From positions 248,001 through 312,000 of the forward strand of contig CP150575.1 of the NCBI GenBank assembly GCA_049487715.1: DNA of 64,000 nucleotides, given 5' to 3'. This document shows positions 8,294-18,821 of the stretch, piece after piece (position 1 is the stretch's first letter; the number at the start of each line of letters is the position of its first letter). Made by a program: the position numbers and the translations under genes. This DNA is from Pycnococcus provasolii. Lineage: Eukaryota > Chlorophyta > Pseudoscourfieldiophyceae > Pseudoscourfieldiales. The notes under the pieces are model-generated. The model was not told the DNA's origin, ran no database searches, and worked only from the letters and a program-made list of their open reading frames with translations.

Positions 8294-9460
8294 TTAGAAT
8301 GCCGCGTCGTCGTCGTCTAACGTGTCCAGATCAAAACCTGTATTGCTCATCTCAAGCCATCCGCGCATGCGCTTCTCGCGTTGTCGTCGTCGATGCCAGA
8401 TGAATGCTCCCACGCCCACGCCAATTGCGCCGAGCACGCCGAAAATGCCTCCTGCGATAGCCCCTCCGTTCGCACCTTTCTGGCCGCCGCCGGAGCTGCT
8501 TTCTTCTTCCCTGCCATCGTCGACAGACTTCGTCGAGGATGGTGTTGCCGCATCGTCGCCTTTCGTGTCCTTTTCTGATGCCGCCGGACACTGCAGCGGC
8601 TGTGGCCTTGCCTTTTCCTCGTCCACACCCTCTGGAATGACTGGCCTGCACTCGACGTGTTTTCCGACGCACAGAGGTGCATCCGTTCCTTTCACGACGG
8701 CGCCAAAGTCGACCCAGACTTCGTCGCTGCGGCTCGGGTTGTTGATTTCGCCCTCGACGCGGTGCGTGTGCGTGTGTGCAAAGTCGCGCGTCGACCGGCT
8801 TACGCCTTCGTGAGCCCATATCGCGCGTACGAAACCCGCCTGCGCGTCGAGTCTTCGGTCGCCTCGTTCGTCGTCGGGCGTCGTGACTGCGCGCGACCAC
8901 CTCACGACGGTAAGTCTTGCGGTTGCGTTGTACTCGAGTTCGACATCCTTGAGGTCGTCCTGTCCACCGCATATTGCGTCCGAGTCCGTGATTGGCTGTC
9001 CGTTGATTTTCCCGTACGCGTCTCGTCTCTTTGGCGGTTGTCCTTCGACGTCTCCGGCGGCAAACTGCCAGATGTCCGCCTCTTCCATGGCATCGCCGTA
9101 CGGCCCCCCGTGTATTCCAAAAGCGAGCCAACCTCGCGTGGGCATGGCCATGCAGAACTTGAATGCCCGTCGTTGTGGGTCGTGAGCGATTCCTAGCAGT
9201 ATAGGTTGCGACGATCGCGATGCGGAGTCTTCTCCAGACGCGCCAATTTGAAACACCGACGGAATTCCAAAAGATGAGCAGAAACTTAAGTTTTCTTTAT
9301 TTAAAGAGGTTCCGTCAAGAGAACCGCTGTACACGAAGTGGTTGTGCTCATGTGCATTTGCAAAGACAGCAACGCCATGATGACCATCCCCACCATACTG
9401 TAGGACTGCTAATGCTAATCCAGTGATGAAGAAGAAGAGATATCTCATGATGAAAGACAT
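8294..9460 (-). CDS. secreted/type I membrane protein with DOMON domain
   Basis: About 388 residues from ATG 9460 (or 9448), beginning with a strong signal peptide (MRYLFFFITGLALAV). A DOMON (DoH) domain follows: GWLAFGIHGG, then EEADIWQF about 15 residues later, and a WSRAV strand near its end. This beta-sandwich binds heme or sugars in other proteins. A Ser/Lys/Glu-rich stalk leads to one membrane segment (about residues 330-355, Gly/Ala/Val-rich) and a short basic, then acidic, cytoplasmic tail. No cytochrome b561 domain is attached, so an electron-transfer role is open. The gene is convergent with SNAPC3, 67 bp apart. Confidence 0.75.
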   Translation of the reverse strand: MSFIMRYLFFFITGLALAVLQYGGDGHHGVAVFANAHEHNHFVYSGSLDGTSLNKENLSFCSSFGIPSVFQIGASGEDSASRSSQPILLGIAHDPQRRAFKFCMAMPTRGWLAFGIHGGPYGDAMEEADIWQFAAGDVEGQPPKRRDAYGKINGQPITDSDAICGGQDDLKDVELEYNATARLTVVRWSRAVTTPDDERGDRRLDAQAGFVRAIWAHEGVSRSTRDFAHTHTHRVEGEINNPSRSDEVWVDFGAVVKGTDAPLCVGKHVECRPVIPEGVDEEKARPQPLQCPAASEKDTKGDDAATPSSTKSVDDGREEESSSGGGQKGANGGAIAGGIFGVLGAIGVGVGAFIWHRRRQREKRMRGWLEMSNTGFDLDTLDDDDAAF

Positions 9461-10510
9461 CTTCCATAAACGATCAATGATGACCCAGATGAGGATGACC
9501 CAGGATGACCCAGCCCAGCACGTAATGTAATGTAATACAGTAGAATAGAATAGGACGGAGGATGGGGAGCCGCCACTTAGTCTAGCTAGGGAGGTTGTGA
9601 TGTGGTGACGTGATGACTTATGATTGCGAAGAATCCTCTTCTGATTTTGTTGTTGGCGATGGCGAGACGAGGTCGGGAAAGGGAAAAGGGAAAACGCACC
9701 CACGACAAGCTCACGAGAAGGGAACCCCGACTGACATGAAGTTGTGGATGTTCCCGACCAGACTTCCCGACTTATCATGTGGATTGCATGGACTATCTCG
9801 AGGGAATCCTTCAACCAAAAGGGGAATCGTTCCAGACAGACAGGCAGAGAGAAGAAAGAAGCTCACACGAAATGTCTACCCTAATAATATATAAGGGGAA
9901 ACAACAAGTCGGAACACAAGTCAGCCACCCGTAACCCGAACCCTAACCCAAACTGCAAACCCGAAACCAAAACCCTAACCCTAACCCTAACCCACATAAC
10001 CCAAACCCGAACCCACATAACCCGAACCCGAACCCGAACCCCCTAGGGGCCTGCTGGGACTCTGGGAGGAAGAGCGCACGTGCATCTCCCAGGAAGCGCA
10101 CGCCCCAGAGGTTCTTTCTTCTTTCTCCCAGTCCCAGAGGTTTCCGAATTCAGTCCCACGTGGTAGGAAGTACCTGTTCTCAAAACAATTAGGATTGTAT
10201 GGGGGGTCCCTTCGAAGTTTGCAAAACCCCCTTCCTTTTTTTTAATACTTCTTCCCGGCCCCTCTCCTCGGCCTGCTCCTGTGGTTCTTCCACGAGAACT
10301 GCTGTCCGTCACCTGCTTTCGGAAACATTCTCGCCTGCTCCATCATAATCAGAAACAACACCACCACCAGCTATTCTTACCTTTAAAGAGCAGTTTCTTC
10401 TTCTCAGGAGCGTCATTAACTAGTGTCATCCGGGAGGGAGACATATATACGTTACAGCAATCCGTTCATTTTCCTTTTTTCATTTTCTCTTGGATTTGGA
10501 TAACAGTAGG
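9461..10510. other. divergent intergenic region with telomere-like repeats
   Basis: This 1.05-kb gap separates the DOMON and ArfGAP starts. Positions about 9930-10045 are a (CCCTAA)/(AACCCGAACCC) array. The remainder is GC-poor and pyrimidine-rich toward the ArfGAP start. No gene is supported. Confidence 0.6.
9930..10045. repeat. interstitial telomere-like (CCCTAA/CCCGAA)n array
   Basis: Multiple CCCTAAC and variant CCCGAAC units, with three perfect CCCTAA in a row near 9972. It sits about 465 bp from both divergent gene starts. Confidence 0.85.
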
Positions 10511-11947
10511 ATGTCCGCGAAACACCAAGTTTCGGAGGCGCAGAACCGGCTTCACAAGAAGATTTTACAGGATTTGTTAAAGCAACCAAATAATAAGAGA
10601 TGTGCAGACTGCTCGGGAACGAACCCGCCGACGTGGGCATCCGTCAACCTTGGCGTGTTCGTATGCCTCGCATGCTCAGGCGTGCACCGCTCACTTGGCG
10701 TGCACGTCAGCCAAGTGCGATCGACCGTGCTCGACACATGGCTACCGCACCAGGTCGAAGTCATGCGGCAAATCGGTAACGCGCGTGCGAACAAGTACTA
10801 CGAATCCAACCTGGAACCCGGATTCAAGAAACCGGACGAGTCGTCGAACGTGAAGCTGCGCGACTTCATCAGGAACAAGTACGAACTGCGCGTCTACGCG
10901 GACCGATCGCGGAAAGGACCTGTGCTTCTTGACGAAGAAAACGGAAATGCGACGCAGCCGCCCCCTTCTTCTTCTTCTGCTCAGCAAGAGAGCAGGCAGC
11001 AGCAAACACCACCGGCGCAGGCGGCACCTTCGCCGCTCATGGACCTTCTCGGAGGGACTGCTGAGCCAGCACCCGCACCCGCCGCGCCGTCGGCAACGAA
11101 CGGATTTGCAGACTTTGGGGGCTTCAGTGGCGCAAACACCGCCGCTGCGCCCGCGTCTTCCGAAGGGGACTGGGGCGCCTTCAGCGGAAATGCGCCGGCG
11201 CCGGCGAGTGCAGACCCGTTCGCCACGCAACGTGCAAGTGGTGGCGACCCATTCGCGTCCACGACGCCTGCCGAGCCTGTGGCAAAGCCACCGGCGGAGA
11301 AGGGTGGACTGCCTCAGGACGTGCTCGCGGCATTGAACAGCACGCCGCAGCAGACAGGAATGGCCGGATTTGGAATGATGGGTGGCATGCAGCCGCCGCA
11401 AATGCAGATGCAACAACAGCAGCAATTACAGCAGCAGCAACAACAACTACAACAGCAACAACGTCAGCAGCAGATGGGTGGCATGAACATGAATATGAAC
11501 ATGATGGGAGGAGGCATGATGCCGCCGCAGCCGCAGCCGCAGCAGATGGGTGGAGGCATGATGCCACCACAGCAACAAATGCGCGGCATGATGCCGCAGC
11601 AGATGATGGGTGGCATGATGCAGCCGCAGCAGCAGATGGGTGGCATGAACATGATGGGAGGAGGCATGATGCCGCAGCAGCAGCAGATGATGATGGGCGG
11701 CATGATGCAGCCGCAGCAACAGATGGGCATGGGTGGCATGAACATGGGCGGCATGATGCCGCAGCAGCAGCAGCAGATGATGATGATGGGCGGCATGATG
11801 CAGCCGCAGATGCAGATGCCGCCGCAGATGATGGGCGGCGGCATGATGATGGGAGGAGGCATGATGCCGTCGCCAACGACAGCCGGAACGGCGTCGATGC
11901 CGCCGCCAGATAAGAAGGATCCGTTTGCAGACCTCGCCTCGTTTTAG
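10511..11947 (+). CDS. ArfGAP-domain protein (SMAP/AGD5-like) with Met/Gln/Gly-rich tail
   Basis: It should stimulate GTP hydrolysis on Arf GTPases during vesicle budding. The ArfGAP zinc finger is at residues 31-55 (C31, C34, then CLAC), spacing C-x2-C-x17-C-x2-C, followed by GVHRSLG with the catalytic arginine. The domain ends around residue 125. The middle holds FADFGGF and GDWGAFSG motifs like adaptor-binding sequences. The C-terminal 150 residues are a Met-, Gln- and Gly-rich repeat (PQQQMGGMM style), predicted disordered. The ATG at 10511 is preceded by non-ATG codons only. The SAR1 gene elsewhere in the window belongs to the same trafficking theme. Stop codon is TAG. Confidence 0.88.
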   Translation: MSAKHQVSEAQNRLHKKILQDLLKQPNNKRCADCSGTNPPTWASVNLGVFVCLACSGVHRSLGVHVSQVRSTVLDTWLPHQVEVMRQIGNARANKYYESNLEPGFKKPDESSNVKLRDFIRNKYELRVYADRSRKGPVLLDEENGNATQPPPSSSSAQQESRQQQTPPAQAAPSPLMDLLGGTAEPAPAPAAPSATNGFADFGGFSGANTAAAPASSEGDWGAFSGNAPAPASADPFATQRASGGDPFASTTPAEPVAKPPAEKGGLPQDVLAALNSTPQQTGMAGFGMMGGMQPPQMQMQQQQQLQQQQQQLQQQQRQQQMGGMNMNMNMMGGGMMPPQPQPQQMGGGMMPPQQQMRGMMPQQMMGGMMQPQQQMGGMNMMGGGMMPQQQQMMMGGMMQPQQQMGMGGMNMGGMMPQQQQQMMMMGGMMQPQMQMPPQMMGGGMMMGGGMMPSPTTAGTASMPPPDKKDPFADLASF

Positions 11948-12077
11948 ATTTACTCTTGTTGGTGGTGGTGTATGAGCGAGCGAGTGTGTGCGTGTGTTAC
12001 CATACCAGTCTTCGATTGTTTGGTTCATTCAACAAAAATATGATTTAATCAAAGAACAAACCAAAGTTTACTTCACT

Positions 12078-12716
12078 TCAGTGGAGTCTTGTCGCGGACA
12101 CCACTATGCCATCCTCATCCGCGTACACGTGGTAGCCAGGCTTGATCGTAACGCCTCCCACGACGACATCGACGTCGCGTTCCCCTTCGTCGCGCTTCGA
12201 GCTCTTGAGCGGGTGTGTGTCGCGCGCCTTGACGCCGATGTTCGTCTCCTTGAGCGCACGCGAGTCGCGCACGCACCCGTCGACGATTACGCCTTCCCAT
12301 CCGTTCGAAGCACCCTCTGCCGCAAGCATGTCACCAAGCAGCGCGCATCGCATGGAACCACCTCCGTCGACGACGAGCACCTTTCCCTTCCCATCTTCCT
12401 GCGTGAGTGCCTTTCTCACGAGCGGGTTATTTTCGAAGCACTTGATGGTAGTTGCGGTTCCCATGAACTTGACCCGTCCTCCGTAGTCCCTGAATCCGGG
12501 TGCAACGCAAGCGACTTGTTTGCTTTTAGCGATGATGTCGACGGGGTCCGGCATATGTTCGTCCGTGAGGTCGCACGTCGCGGGTATGTTCGCGAGATCG
12601 TCCGCTGGAGGAACGGTAAGTCTTGACGACGACGACGACGACGCAAAGCCGTGCACACGAAACGAGTCGTAACGAGTCTTGACGTTCGACGACGACCGAC
12701 GACGACGAAGGTGCAT
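12078..12716 (-). CDS. RraA-like / 4-hydroxy-4-methyl-2-oxoglutarate aldolase family protein
   Basis: About 212 residues from ATG 12716. The first 40 are Arg/Ser-rich without acids, like an organelle-targeting peptide. The core matches the RraA fold: ATCDLTDEH, FMGTATTIKCFENN, then VVDGGGSMRCALLGD and GCVRD, where the Arg and Asp around the active site bind oxyacid and metal. It ends in YADEDGIVVS. Bacterial RraA inhibits RNase E, while plant and other relatives are HMG/CHA aldolases or oxaloacetate decarboxylases. The preserved R and D suggest enzyme activity. It is convergent with ArfGAP. Confidence 0.85.
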   Translation of the reverse strand: MHLRRRRSSSNVKTRYDSFRVHGFASSSSSSRLTVPPADDLANIPATCDLTDEHMPDPVDIIAKSKQVACVAPGFRDYGGRVKFMGTATTIKCFENNPLVRKALTQEDGKGKVLVVDGGGSMRCALLGDMLAAEGASNGWEGVIVDGCVRDSRALKETNIGVKARDTHPLKSSKRDEGERDVDVVVGGVTIKPGYHVYADEDGIVVSATRLH

Positions 12717-13092
12717 GTGCAGGTGCAAGGGATAACCTTGGTTCACTCGCTTTACTGCAGTTGTAAGCCAGTCTTGAAAGGTAATTATGGTTCAAATAAC
12801 CTGACCAACCTGACCTTGAAGGGCAAGACGAAGGCCAAGAAAAAGCCATTGAAGTCAAAGGCCGAGAAAGTAACATTTTAGTGGTACCTATAGTGGTAGA
12901 GACATTGACAAACCGAGGAAAGGAAAAGGAAAACACCCCATGAAAGCACGCCATAGGAGTACTCGGCGCCAGGATTACCAAATAGGATTATTGTATGTAT
13001 GCGCCAAGAAAGAAGTCAAAAAATATCTCCCTGGAAACCCGCCCCGTCCGTGCCGTTTTGGAAATGTGCCTCCCGTCATTCGTCTGCTTGAC

Positions 13093-14121
13093 ATGTCAGC
13101 ACACGCCCGTTCCTCTGTGGAACGCGGAGCGCTAGCGTACGAAGCGATCCGGCTCGCCTTCATACCGTGGCAGCGCGAACGACGCCTCGCCAAAGAACGA
13201 GAGCGAGTTAACGCCGCGCGGGTTTCGTCCAGAGTGATTGCTGGGGGAGCGTCTCACTCGTTAGCGCTCCGACGCGACAGCAGGGTCGCGTGCTGGGGAA
13301 GAAACCACCCATCTGTCTTCCCAACCAACTTCGGGGACCAATTGCGGTTTAACACGCCACGGCACGGCAATGCGCCTCCCGACAGCGTCAATGGCGACTT
13401 CGTCATGGTTGCAGCGGGTCAATGGCACTCGCTGGCACTCCGACGCGACGGCAGGGTCGCGTGCTGGGGACGCAACAACGACGGCCAGGCGCCTCCCGAC
13501 GGCGTCGAGGGTGACTTCGTCGCGGTTGCTGCGGGCATGCGTCACTCACTGGCACTCCGACGCGACGGCAGGGTCGCGTGCTGGGGCGAGAACGAGTTCG
13601 GCCAAGCGCCTCCCGACGGCGTCAATGGCGACTTCGTCATGGTTGCAGCGGGTCATTGGCACTCTCTGGCACTCCGACGCGATGGCAGGGTCGCGTGCTG
13701 GGGAAACAACGCCCACGGCCAGGCGCCTCCCGACGGTGTCGAGGGTGACTTCGTCGCGATTACTGCGGGTTGCATTCACTCGCTGGCACTCCGACGCGAC
13801 GGCACTATCGCGTGCTTGGGTCTCAACGACGACGACCAGGCGCCTCCCCACGGCGTCGACGGCGACTTCGTCGCGATTGCCGCAAATGCTTTTCATTCGC
13901 TGGCTTTGCGACGCGACGGCGGTATCGCTTGCTGGGGACGCAACGACGATGGCCAGGCGCCTCCCGACGGCGTCGACGGTGACTTCGTCGCGATCGCCGC
14001 GGGTTGTCGTCACTCGCTCGCGCTGCGACGCGACGGCAATATCGCGTGTTGGGGACGCAACAACGACGGCCGGGCGCCTCCGGACGGCGTCACTGGTCCA
14101 TTCACGATGCAAGAGTTGTAA
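13093..14121 (+). CDS. RCC1-like beta-propeller protein with seven near-identical 41-residue repeats
   Basis: About 342 residues from ATG 13093 (12940 is an alternative). An N-terminal helix rich in Arg/Glu (about 40 residues) precedes seven repeats of the form VAAG..HSLALRRDGRVACWG followed by N..GQAPPDGV.GDFV. Seven blades is the RCC1 number, but the units are shorter than the classical 51-68 residues and resemble bacterial or fungal RCC1-like repeats. Repeat 1 carries an extra 20-residue loop. DNA units of 123 bp are very similar, suggesting recent homogenisation. No catalytic residues are evident; a scaffold role is likely. Confidence 0.75.
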   Translation: MSAHARSSVERGALAYEAIRLAFIPWQRERRLAKERERVNAARVSSRVIAGGASHSLALRRDSRVACWGRNHPSVFPTNFGDQLRFNTPRHGNAPPDSVNGDFVMVAAGQWHSLALRRDGRVACWGRNNDGQAPPDGVEGDFVAVAAGMRHSLALRRDGRVACWGENEFGQAPPDGVNGDFVMVAAGHWHSLALRRDGRVACWGNNAHGQAPPDGVEGDFVAITAGCIHSLALRRDGTIACLGLNDDDQAPPHGVDGDFVAIAANAFHSLALRRDGGIACWGRNDDGQAPPDGVDGDFVAIAAGCRHSLALRRDGNIACWGRNNDGRAPPDGVTGPFTMQEL

Positions 14122-14485
14122 CAATGTTTTTGAGAAGAGAAGAATGAACGAAAATTTCGTTAAAAGAAGAAGAAGTAGAAGAATCACAACAACAAATCCA
14201 TGATTTGCGCCATCTCGCCAACAACCAAGTCCGCCCCTTCCGCCACCCACCGGGTCTCGTCTCACGACGCCCGTGAAGCAGATGAAGGCGTCCGCGTCCG
14301 CGCCACCTTCGGATTAATATGCCCTTGCCCGGCATGCAGTTAGGGGGTAGGAAGTAGATCAGCTTGACCACTTCTTATCCTTGCCGATGGTGAATATCAG
14401 AATATGTCACGTAACTTAACTTACTCGATCAGATTTTACAAATAAATAATTAAATACATATAGTACAGCATACAGTACGTCTCAG
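14122..14485. other. convergent intergenic spacer, nothing recognised
   Basis: This 364-bp gap lies between the tail-to-tail RCC1-like and TYW genes. It has an A/G-rich start and AT-rich end, and one isolated TTAGGGGG. No gene is seen. Confidence 0.5.
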
Positions 14486-16757
14486 TCACGTATCAAGCAA
14501 ACGCGTGCACCGACGTGTCCAAAAACGCTTGTGCCTTGTGGGAAGCTGACTCAGCAAGTCGACGAGCGAGCGATCGCTGTCACGAACCAGCGAAGCCTCC
14601 TCCGGAGTGAGACCAACGGGAACGAGACCGAGCGCGCGACGTGAGCTTGCGCTAGAACACAGCTTGAGCGCGGCACTCGCCGCGACTGGCGGGGCATTGG
14701 CGTAGGGGTCTCGCGATGGCGTGCTAGCCGTGCCATGTGGCCAGAACACGTTCACGCTCGCATGAAAGGACCCACTCGCCTCTCGCGCCGCATGCAGCCA
14801 AAGAGAGGGAAGGTACAGCGCGTCGCCAGCACGCAAATGCGCCACCGCACCTTCGCGCCTCGCAAGCTCCTCGAACTCCTCGAACGTAACGGGAGGTGAG
14901 CTTAGCGCACCTCGACCTCCGAGCGACGCGTCGTGATCTGGAGACAGGAGGAACACCTCCTTGTCTCCGACGACGCTCGCGAGAATGTTGTCCATGCAGT
15001 CGAAGTGCGCCCAAACGCTCACGCGCGCTCCAGACATGCGAAGCACGCTCGAGTGTGCATCCGAAGGGAGTAGAAACTTCTCGAGAGCGGGAAGGCCGAG
15101 GGCAGCATGGAGCTGTGGAAACGTACTGTCAAGGCGGCTTGGCTCCTTGCGTGCATCCGCGCCCACGCTGCGTAGGTAGAAGTGCGAATCGCCGTTCACC
15201 TTCGAGCATCGCTCCACGAGCTCGCCCATTGCCAGTGTTTCGAACGTGTAATTTCGCGTCGGATGAAATGTTAGCACCGGGGTGTGATCGCAGCGATGAA
15301 CGACGACAGGACTCGACGTGTCACAGCACGATAGCAGTGCACTTGCATCCCAGTTGGCGTGCCACTTCGCCTCCGCTGATAAACGAGCCAGCTGAGGGAG
15401 CAGGCGGCGCACGATGCACGGCGTGTTCGATCCAATCACCCGCGTTTCGAAGTCGTCACGTGACTGTAGCGAAGCACCGTCCACCTCACGAAGTTTCCAG
15501 CAGCTGTCGTCGTCACGACAAGGGACGGTGGCGGCTTCTCTTTGTTTCGAGAGATAAGCTGTTGCCGCCGCCGCCGCCGCCGCCGCTGCTGTTGCTGCTG
15601 CTGCCACTGCCGCGGATCCTACGACGACAGCGGCGCTTCGTCGACGCAACGACATGGCTGCCGCCACCACGCCAGCCGCCGCAACTGCCGCTGCGGCAGT
15701 CGTGCCATTTGTTCCAGACGGCGTCGGCGGCGGCATCGGCATCGTCGTCGTCGTCCTCGGCGGCGGCGGCGGCGGCGGCGACTTCTTGAACGGGCTCACG
15801 CAAACATCGGCAACCACGTGGTAGCACCCAGGCGCATATTGCTTCACCCGCACCGGCTGAGGCGGTGAATCGGCAAGCGTTGCCTGCATCTTATTTCCGC
15901 AGTCGTCGCAGATCGACTGCATCTTGCGAATCACATCGCGTACCCACGCAGACTCGCCATCCGCACCACCGTACGCCAGGCCATGGACGTGCAGTATGCC
16001 GCCAGTGGGCTTTAGCGCACGAACAGCCACATCGTACGAGCACTCCGAGCTCGGGAGCGTTCCGAGCAGCACACGATCCGCAACGCCGACGGGTGCCACG
16101 AGCCTGTTATCGCCCGTTCGAATGTCGATGCGATTTGCGTCAATGCCGTTCAGCGGGAGAGCCCGACGCAGCGCATCTGTGGCGGTGGTATTCCAGTCCA
16201 TCGCGGTGACGTGCGCCGCTTGGCTGTGAACGAGCGCGTGTAGAGTGAAGTACCCTATGCCGCAGAATAGATCGACGACGTGCTCGCCACTCATGTCAAT
16301 GCTGCCCATGCGCTGCTTCTCCACGGCATTCCCACGACTGAACATGTTTGTGGTGACATCGAAAAAGTATGTGACGCCCAGCTCGTTGTGCTTCACCCAT
16401 CCGCTGTCGCCGTGCAAAAGCCGAATCGTCGATGTGCGCTTGCCATCCGCAGCAATGCCGCCATCTTTGGTGTTTCTCGTCGCGAGCCGTTGCACCTTGA
16501 GGTGCGCGGCGACATCTGCGAAGAACGATCGAATGCTGTCGGCAGAAGCGGCTTTGGTCGCGCTGTCGAAGAGCTCGTGGTTGAACGCGCTGCGCGGTAG
16601 GATTGCGATTTTATTGTTATCGCTGCCAAAGATGTCATATTTCTTTGGAAGCGTCGATAGGGCGTCGCTGATGTTGGTGATGGGTGGAAGGTGGAGGTAA
16701 AGAAAGCAAGTGGCGATCTCAACGAGTGACGCTTTTGGTAGGGATGGTGTGCTGTTG

Positions 16758-16789
<32 letters not shown>

Positions 16790-17650
16790 GTCCGCAGCTC
16801 GTGCTGCGGCAGCACGAGCGCGCGCCCGCCCGCGGCGAGACTTTGGTTTGCTCTGCTTCACGTCTTGAGCACGCACGCTCTCCTCAGCACGCTGCGTAGG
16901 CACCTCGTCTTGAGCACGCACGCTCTCCTCAGCACGCTGCGTGCGCATCTCGCCTTGAGCACGCACGCTCTCCTCAGCACGCTGCATGCGCATCCATCCG
17001 TCGCGCAACATGCGATTACACTCCTTTGTCCACGTCTCCGCTTGCTGCTTCGTCGTGATGCCATGCAGCGGAACCTCAAGGCGTGCAGTCGTACGCCACG
17101 TGACGACGAACTTGTCGCTTCCTCCTCGAGTCACGCCCGACTCTCGGAATCCCGCGTCGCGTCCCATGTTCGCCAGGGCGAACGCCGACGCCGCGGAGTT
17201 TGCTTCCATCGCGACGATCGGCGCCTCGCAGAGGAGCACGCCACCGTGGTGCTCGCCCTCGTCATCACCGCGGCACTGACACACGCGTTCGATCGTCGCG
17301 ACGTCCACGGGGTCGTGCGAGACGAAAGTCCATTCGTTATGAAAGCGCACTGCGACACGTCCTGAGCACGACGAGAGCGAAAATGCGTCATCCGAGGCGT
17401 TGATGGCAAATAAGAGGCTTGAAATGCGTGCGTCAATCAAGCCTTGTGGGGACTTATCCTTGTTATGAATGCCAGAAAAAGGGGGAGCGGAAGAGTGAAA
17501 ATGACCCCCCGCAGACTCCTCCCTAACCCTTCCATATAGGAATTCCAAGACGTGTGATCGTCTCTGACGGAACTCAAAGAACGATGCAGACCTCGACGAG
17601 CTCTTAAAAGAAGGAGGAGGAGGAGGAGCGACATGGATGTCGGAGGACAT
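14486..17650 (-). CDS. wybutosine biosynthesis fusion protein TYW3-TYW2-TYW5
   Basis: A 1,054-residue protein from ATG 17650, the first ATG in the frame, with three enzyme domains for wybutosine, the hypermodified base at position 37 of tRNA-Phe. Residues about 20-240 are TYW3: SSCSGRVAVRF near 93, WTFVSHDP, and AGFRESG with EVPL. Residues about 310-640 are TYW2: HGDSGWVKHNELG, FDVTTNMFSRGN, then VVDLFCGIGYF (D460), AMDWN and LGTLPSSE. TYW2 transfers the aminocarboxypropyl group. After a Pro/Ala-rich linker, residues about 740-970 are a JmjC domain closest to TYW5: WAHFDCMDN gives the iron ligands H882 and D884, with H953 in LWLHAA. TYW5 hydroxylates wybutosine. The linker between TYW3 and TYW2 holds a 15-residue repeat. 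TYW1 and TYW4 are not in the window. Confidence 0.88.
16861..16995. repeat. 45-bp tandem repeat, three copies, inside the TYW fusion
   Basis: Units begin at 16861, 16906 and 16951 and encode RAEESVRAQ-type 15-residue repeats in the linker between the TYW3 and TYW2 domains. The repeat is in frame and very well conserved, so it is young. Confidence 0.9.
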
Positions 17651-18821
17651 ATCCCTGCAGGCCGATGATTCGATGAACGCCGCCGCCGACGCCACCTCCC
17701 CAAGAGAAGAATGAGGGACCCAAGTGGGAAATCCAAAAAAGGGCGAGGCGTGACATAACAAATTTAGGACCCAGCTTGGCTCGTGGGAGGCCCGGGATTC
17801 CTCGTTGGTCGGGTTCTTATCATGGGAGAGGGTCGGGAAGCGGGATCCCGCTCCGACGGCCTTTCTTTGAACTACGATAGGCCTCTCTACGGTAGATGGA
17901 GGGCAACGCTGGAGGCGCTCGCGAACTGCTGCGTTTGCCGGGTGCGTTTGCCACGTACAAGCGCGGCGGCGCGGCGCTCGCGAACCATGGAGTGGGCAAA
18001 GGACGCGAACGCGACTGCGGCTATCCAGGCGGTGGAGGAGGTTTTGCCTCCGAATATGTTCTTAGTGGCTAGTGCGTTGCTGGGATCTCTACAACACAAC
18101 GTACACTCCGAATAGCGCGACGGTGAAGAAGCCGCATCGACTCATCCAGCTCAAGATGTCGTCGTCGTCGAATGTTATGCGCTTCACCTTGCAGCGAAGC
18201 GCGAACAGGATCATGCGCACGTTCACCTTGATACGAATGAAGAAGAAGTGCGATGAGACGAGGCGTTAAAACGACTTGCTACATCGCGCTGCCGACTCTT
18301 GTGGGATGAGGAGTCGCATAACGACAAGCGGACGTACGGAACACGCGAGCGCGCGTCGTCTGCTTCCGGACCGGGAGAACTATGTGGCGCAGGCAACGCA
18401 AACGAAGGTAGCACATGCCACATGCGGTGGGAACGCCGGTGGCGCAGGTGTTACGAACGCCGGCGTCGCGAACGCCCGCGTCACAAACGCCGGCGACGGC
18501 GTCGTGCGGGCGAACGAATTTCAACCGGAAAAGGCGCGTTTTCATCGCGCGGAGATTTACGCCATCAAGGAGCTTGGAGGTGTGGATCGTGAGGGTGTTG
18601 TGAAGGTGGATCAGGCTGACGAGAGTCGCGTTGGCTTGATTGATGCGTTTGAGGTGGAGATGGCGGAGCGTGCGACTGCGCCGATGTATTGATAAAAAGA
18701 AGCATACATACTTCTTCTTTTTTCTTCTCTCTCTTTTTGGGAAGAAAAAAATTCCGAAGAGGAGAAATTGTTACAAACTAGTTTTTCTTTTTTTTGTTTT
18801 TGTTTTCCTCCTCTGGCAAAC
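17651..18821. other. gap upstream of the TYW fusion; only weak plus-strand ORFs
   Basis: Between the TYW fusion start and the SAR1 stop there is about 1.2 kb with plus-strand coding-like composition (17870-18690) but no recognised protein. An ATG in a good context at 17987 opens only 43 codons. The best candidate is listed separately at 18306. The region may be a decayed or multi-exon gene. Confidence 0.4.
18306..18692 (+). CDS. unassigned ORF, possible last exon or gene remnant
   Basis: This 128-residue open frame from ATG 18306 has no family I recognise. It contains a 15-bp repeat encoding TNAGV, ANARV, TNAGD (about 18453-18500). The C-terminal 60 residues look like a genuine folded segment, with mixed charge and regular hydrophobic spacing (AEIYAIKELGGVDREGVVK, then GLIDAFEVEMAERA). 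Upstream sequence in other frames also looks coding, so this could be the last exon of a spliced gene or a pseudogene. Function unknown. Confidence 0.3.
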   Translation: MRSRITTSGRTEHASARRLLPDRENYVAQATQTKVAHATCGGNAGGAGVTNAGVANARVTNAGDGVVRANEFQPEKARFHRAEIYAIKELGGVDREGVVKVDQADESRVGLIDAFEVEMAERATAPMY

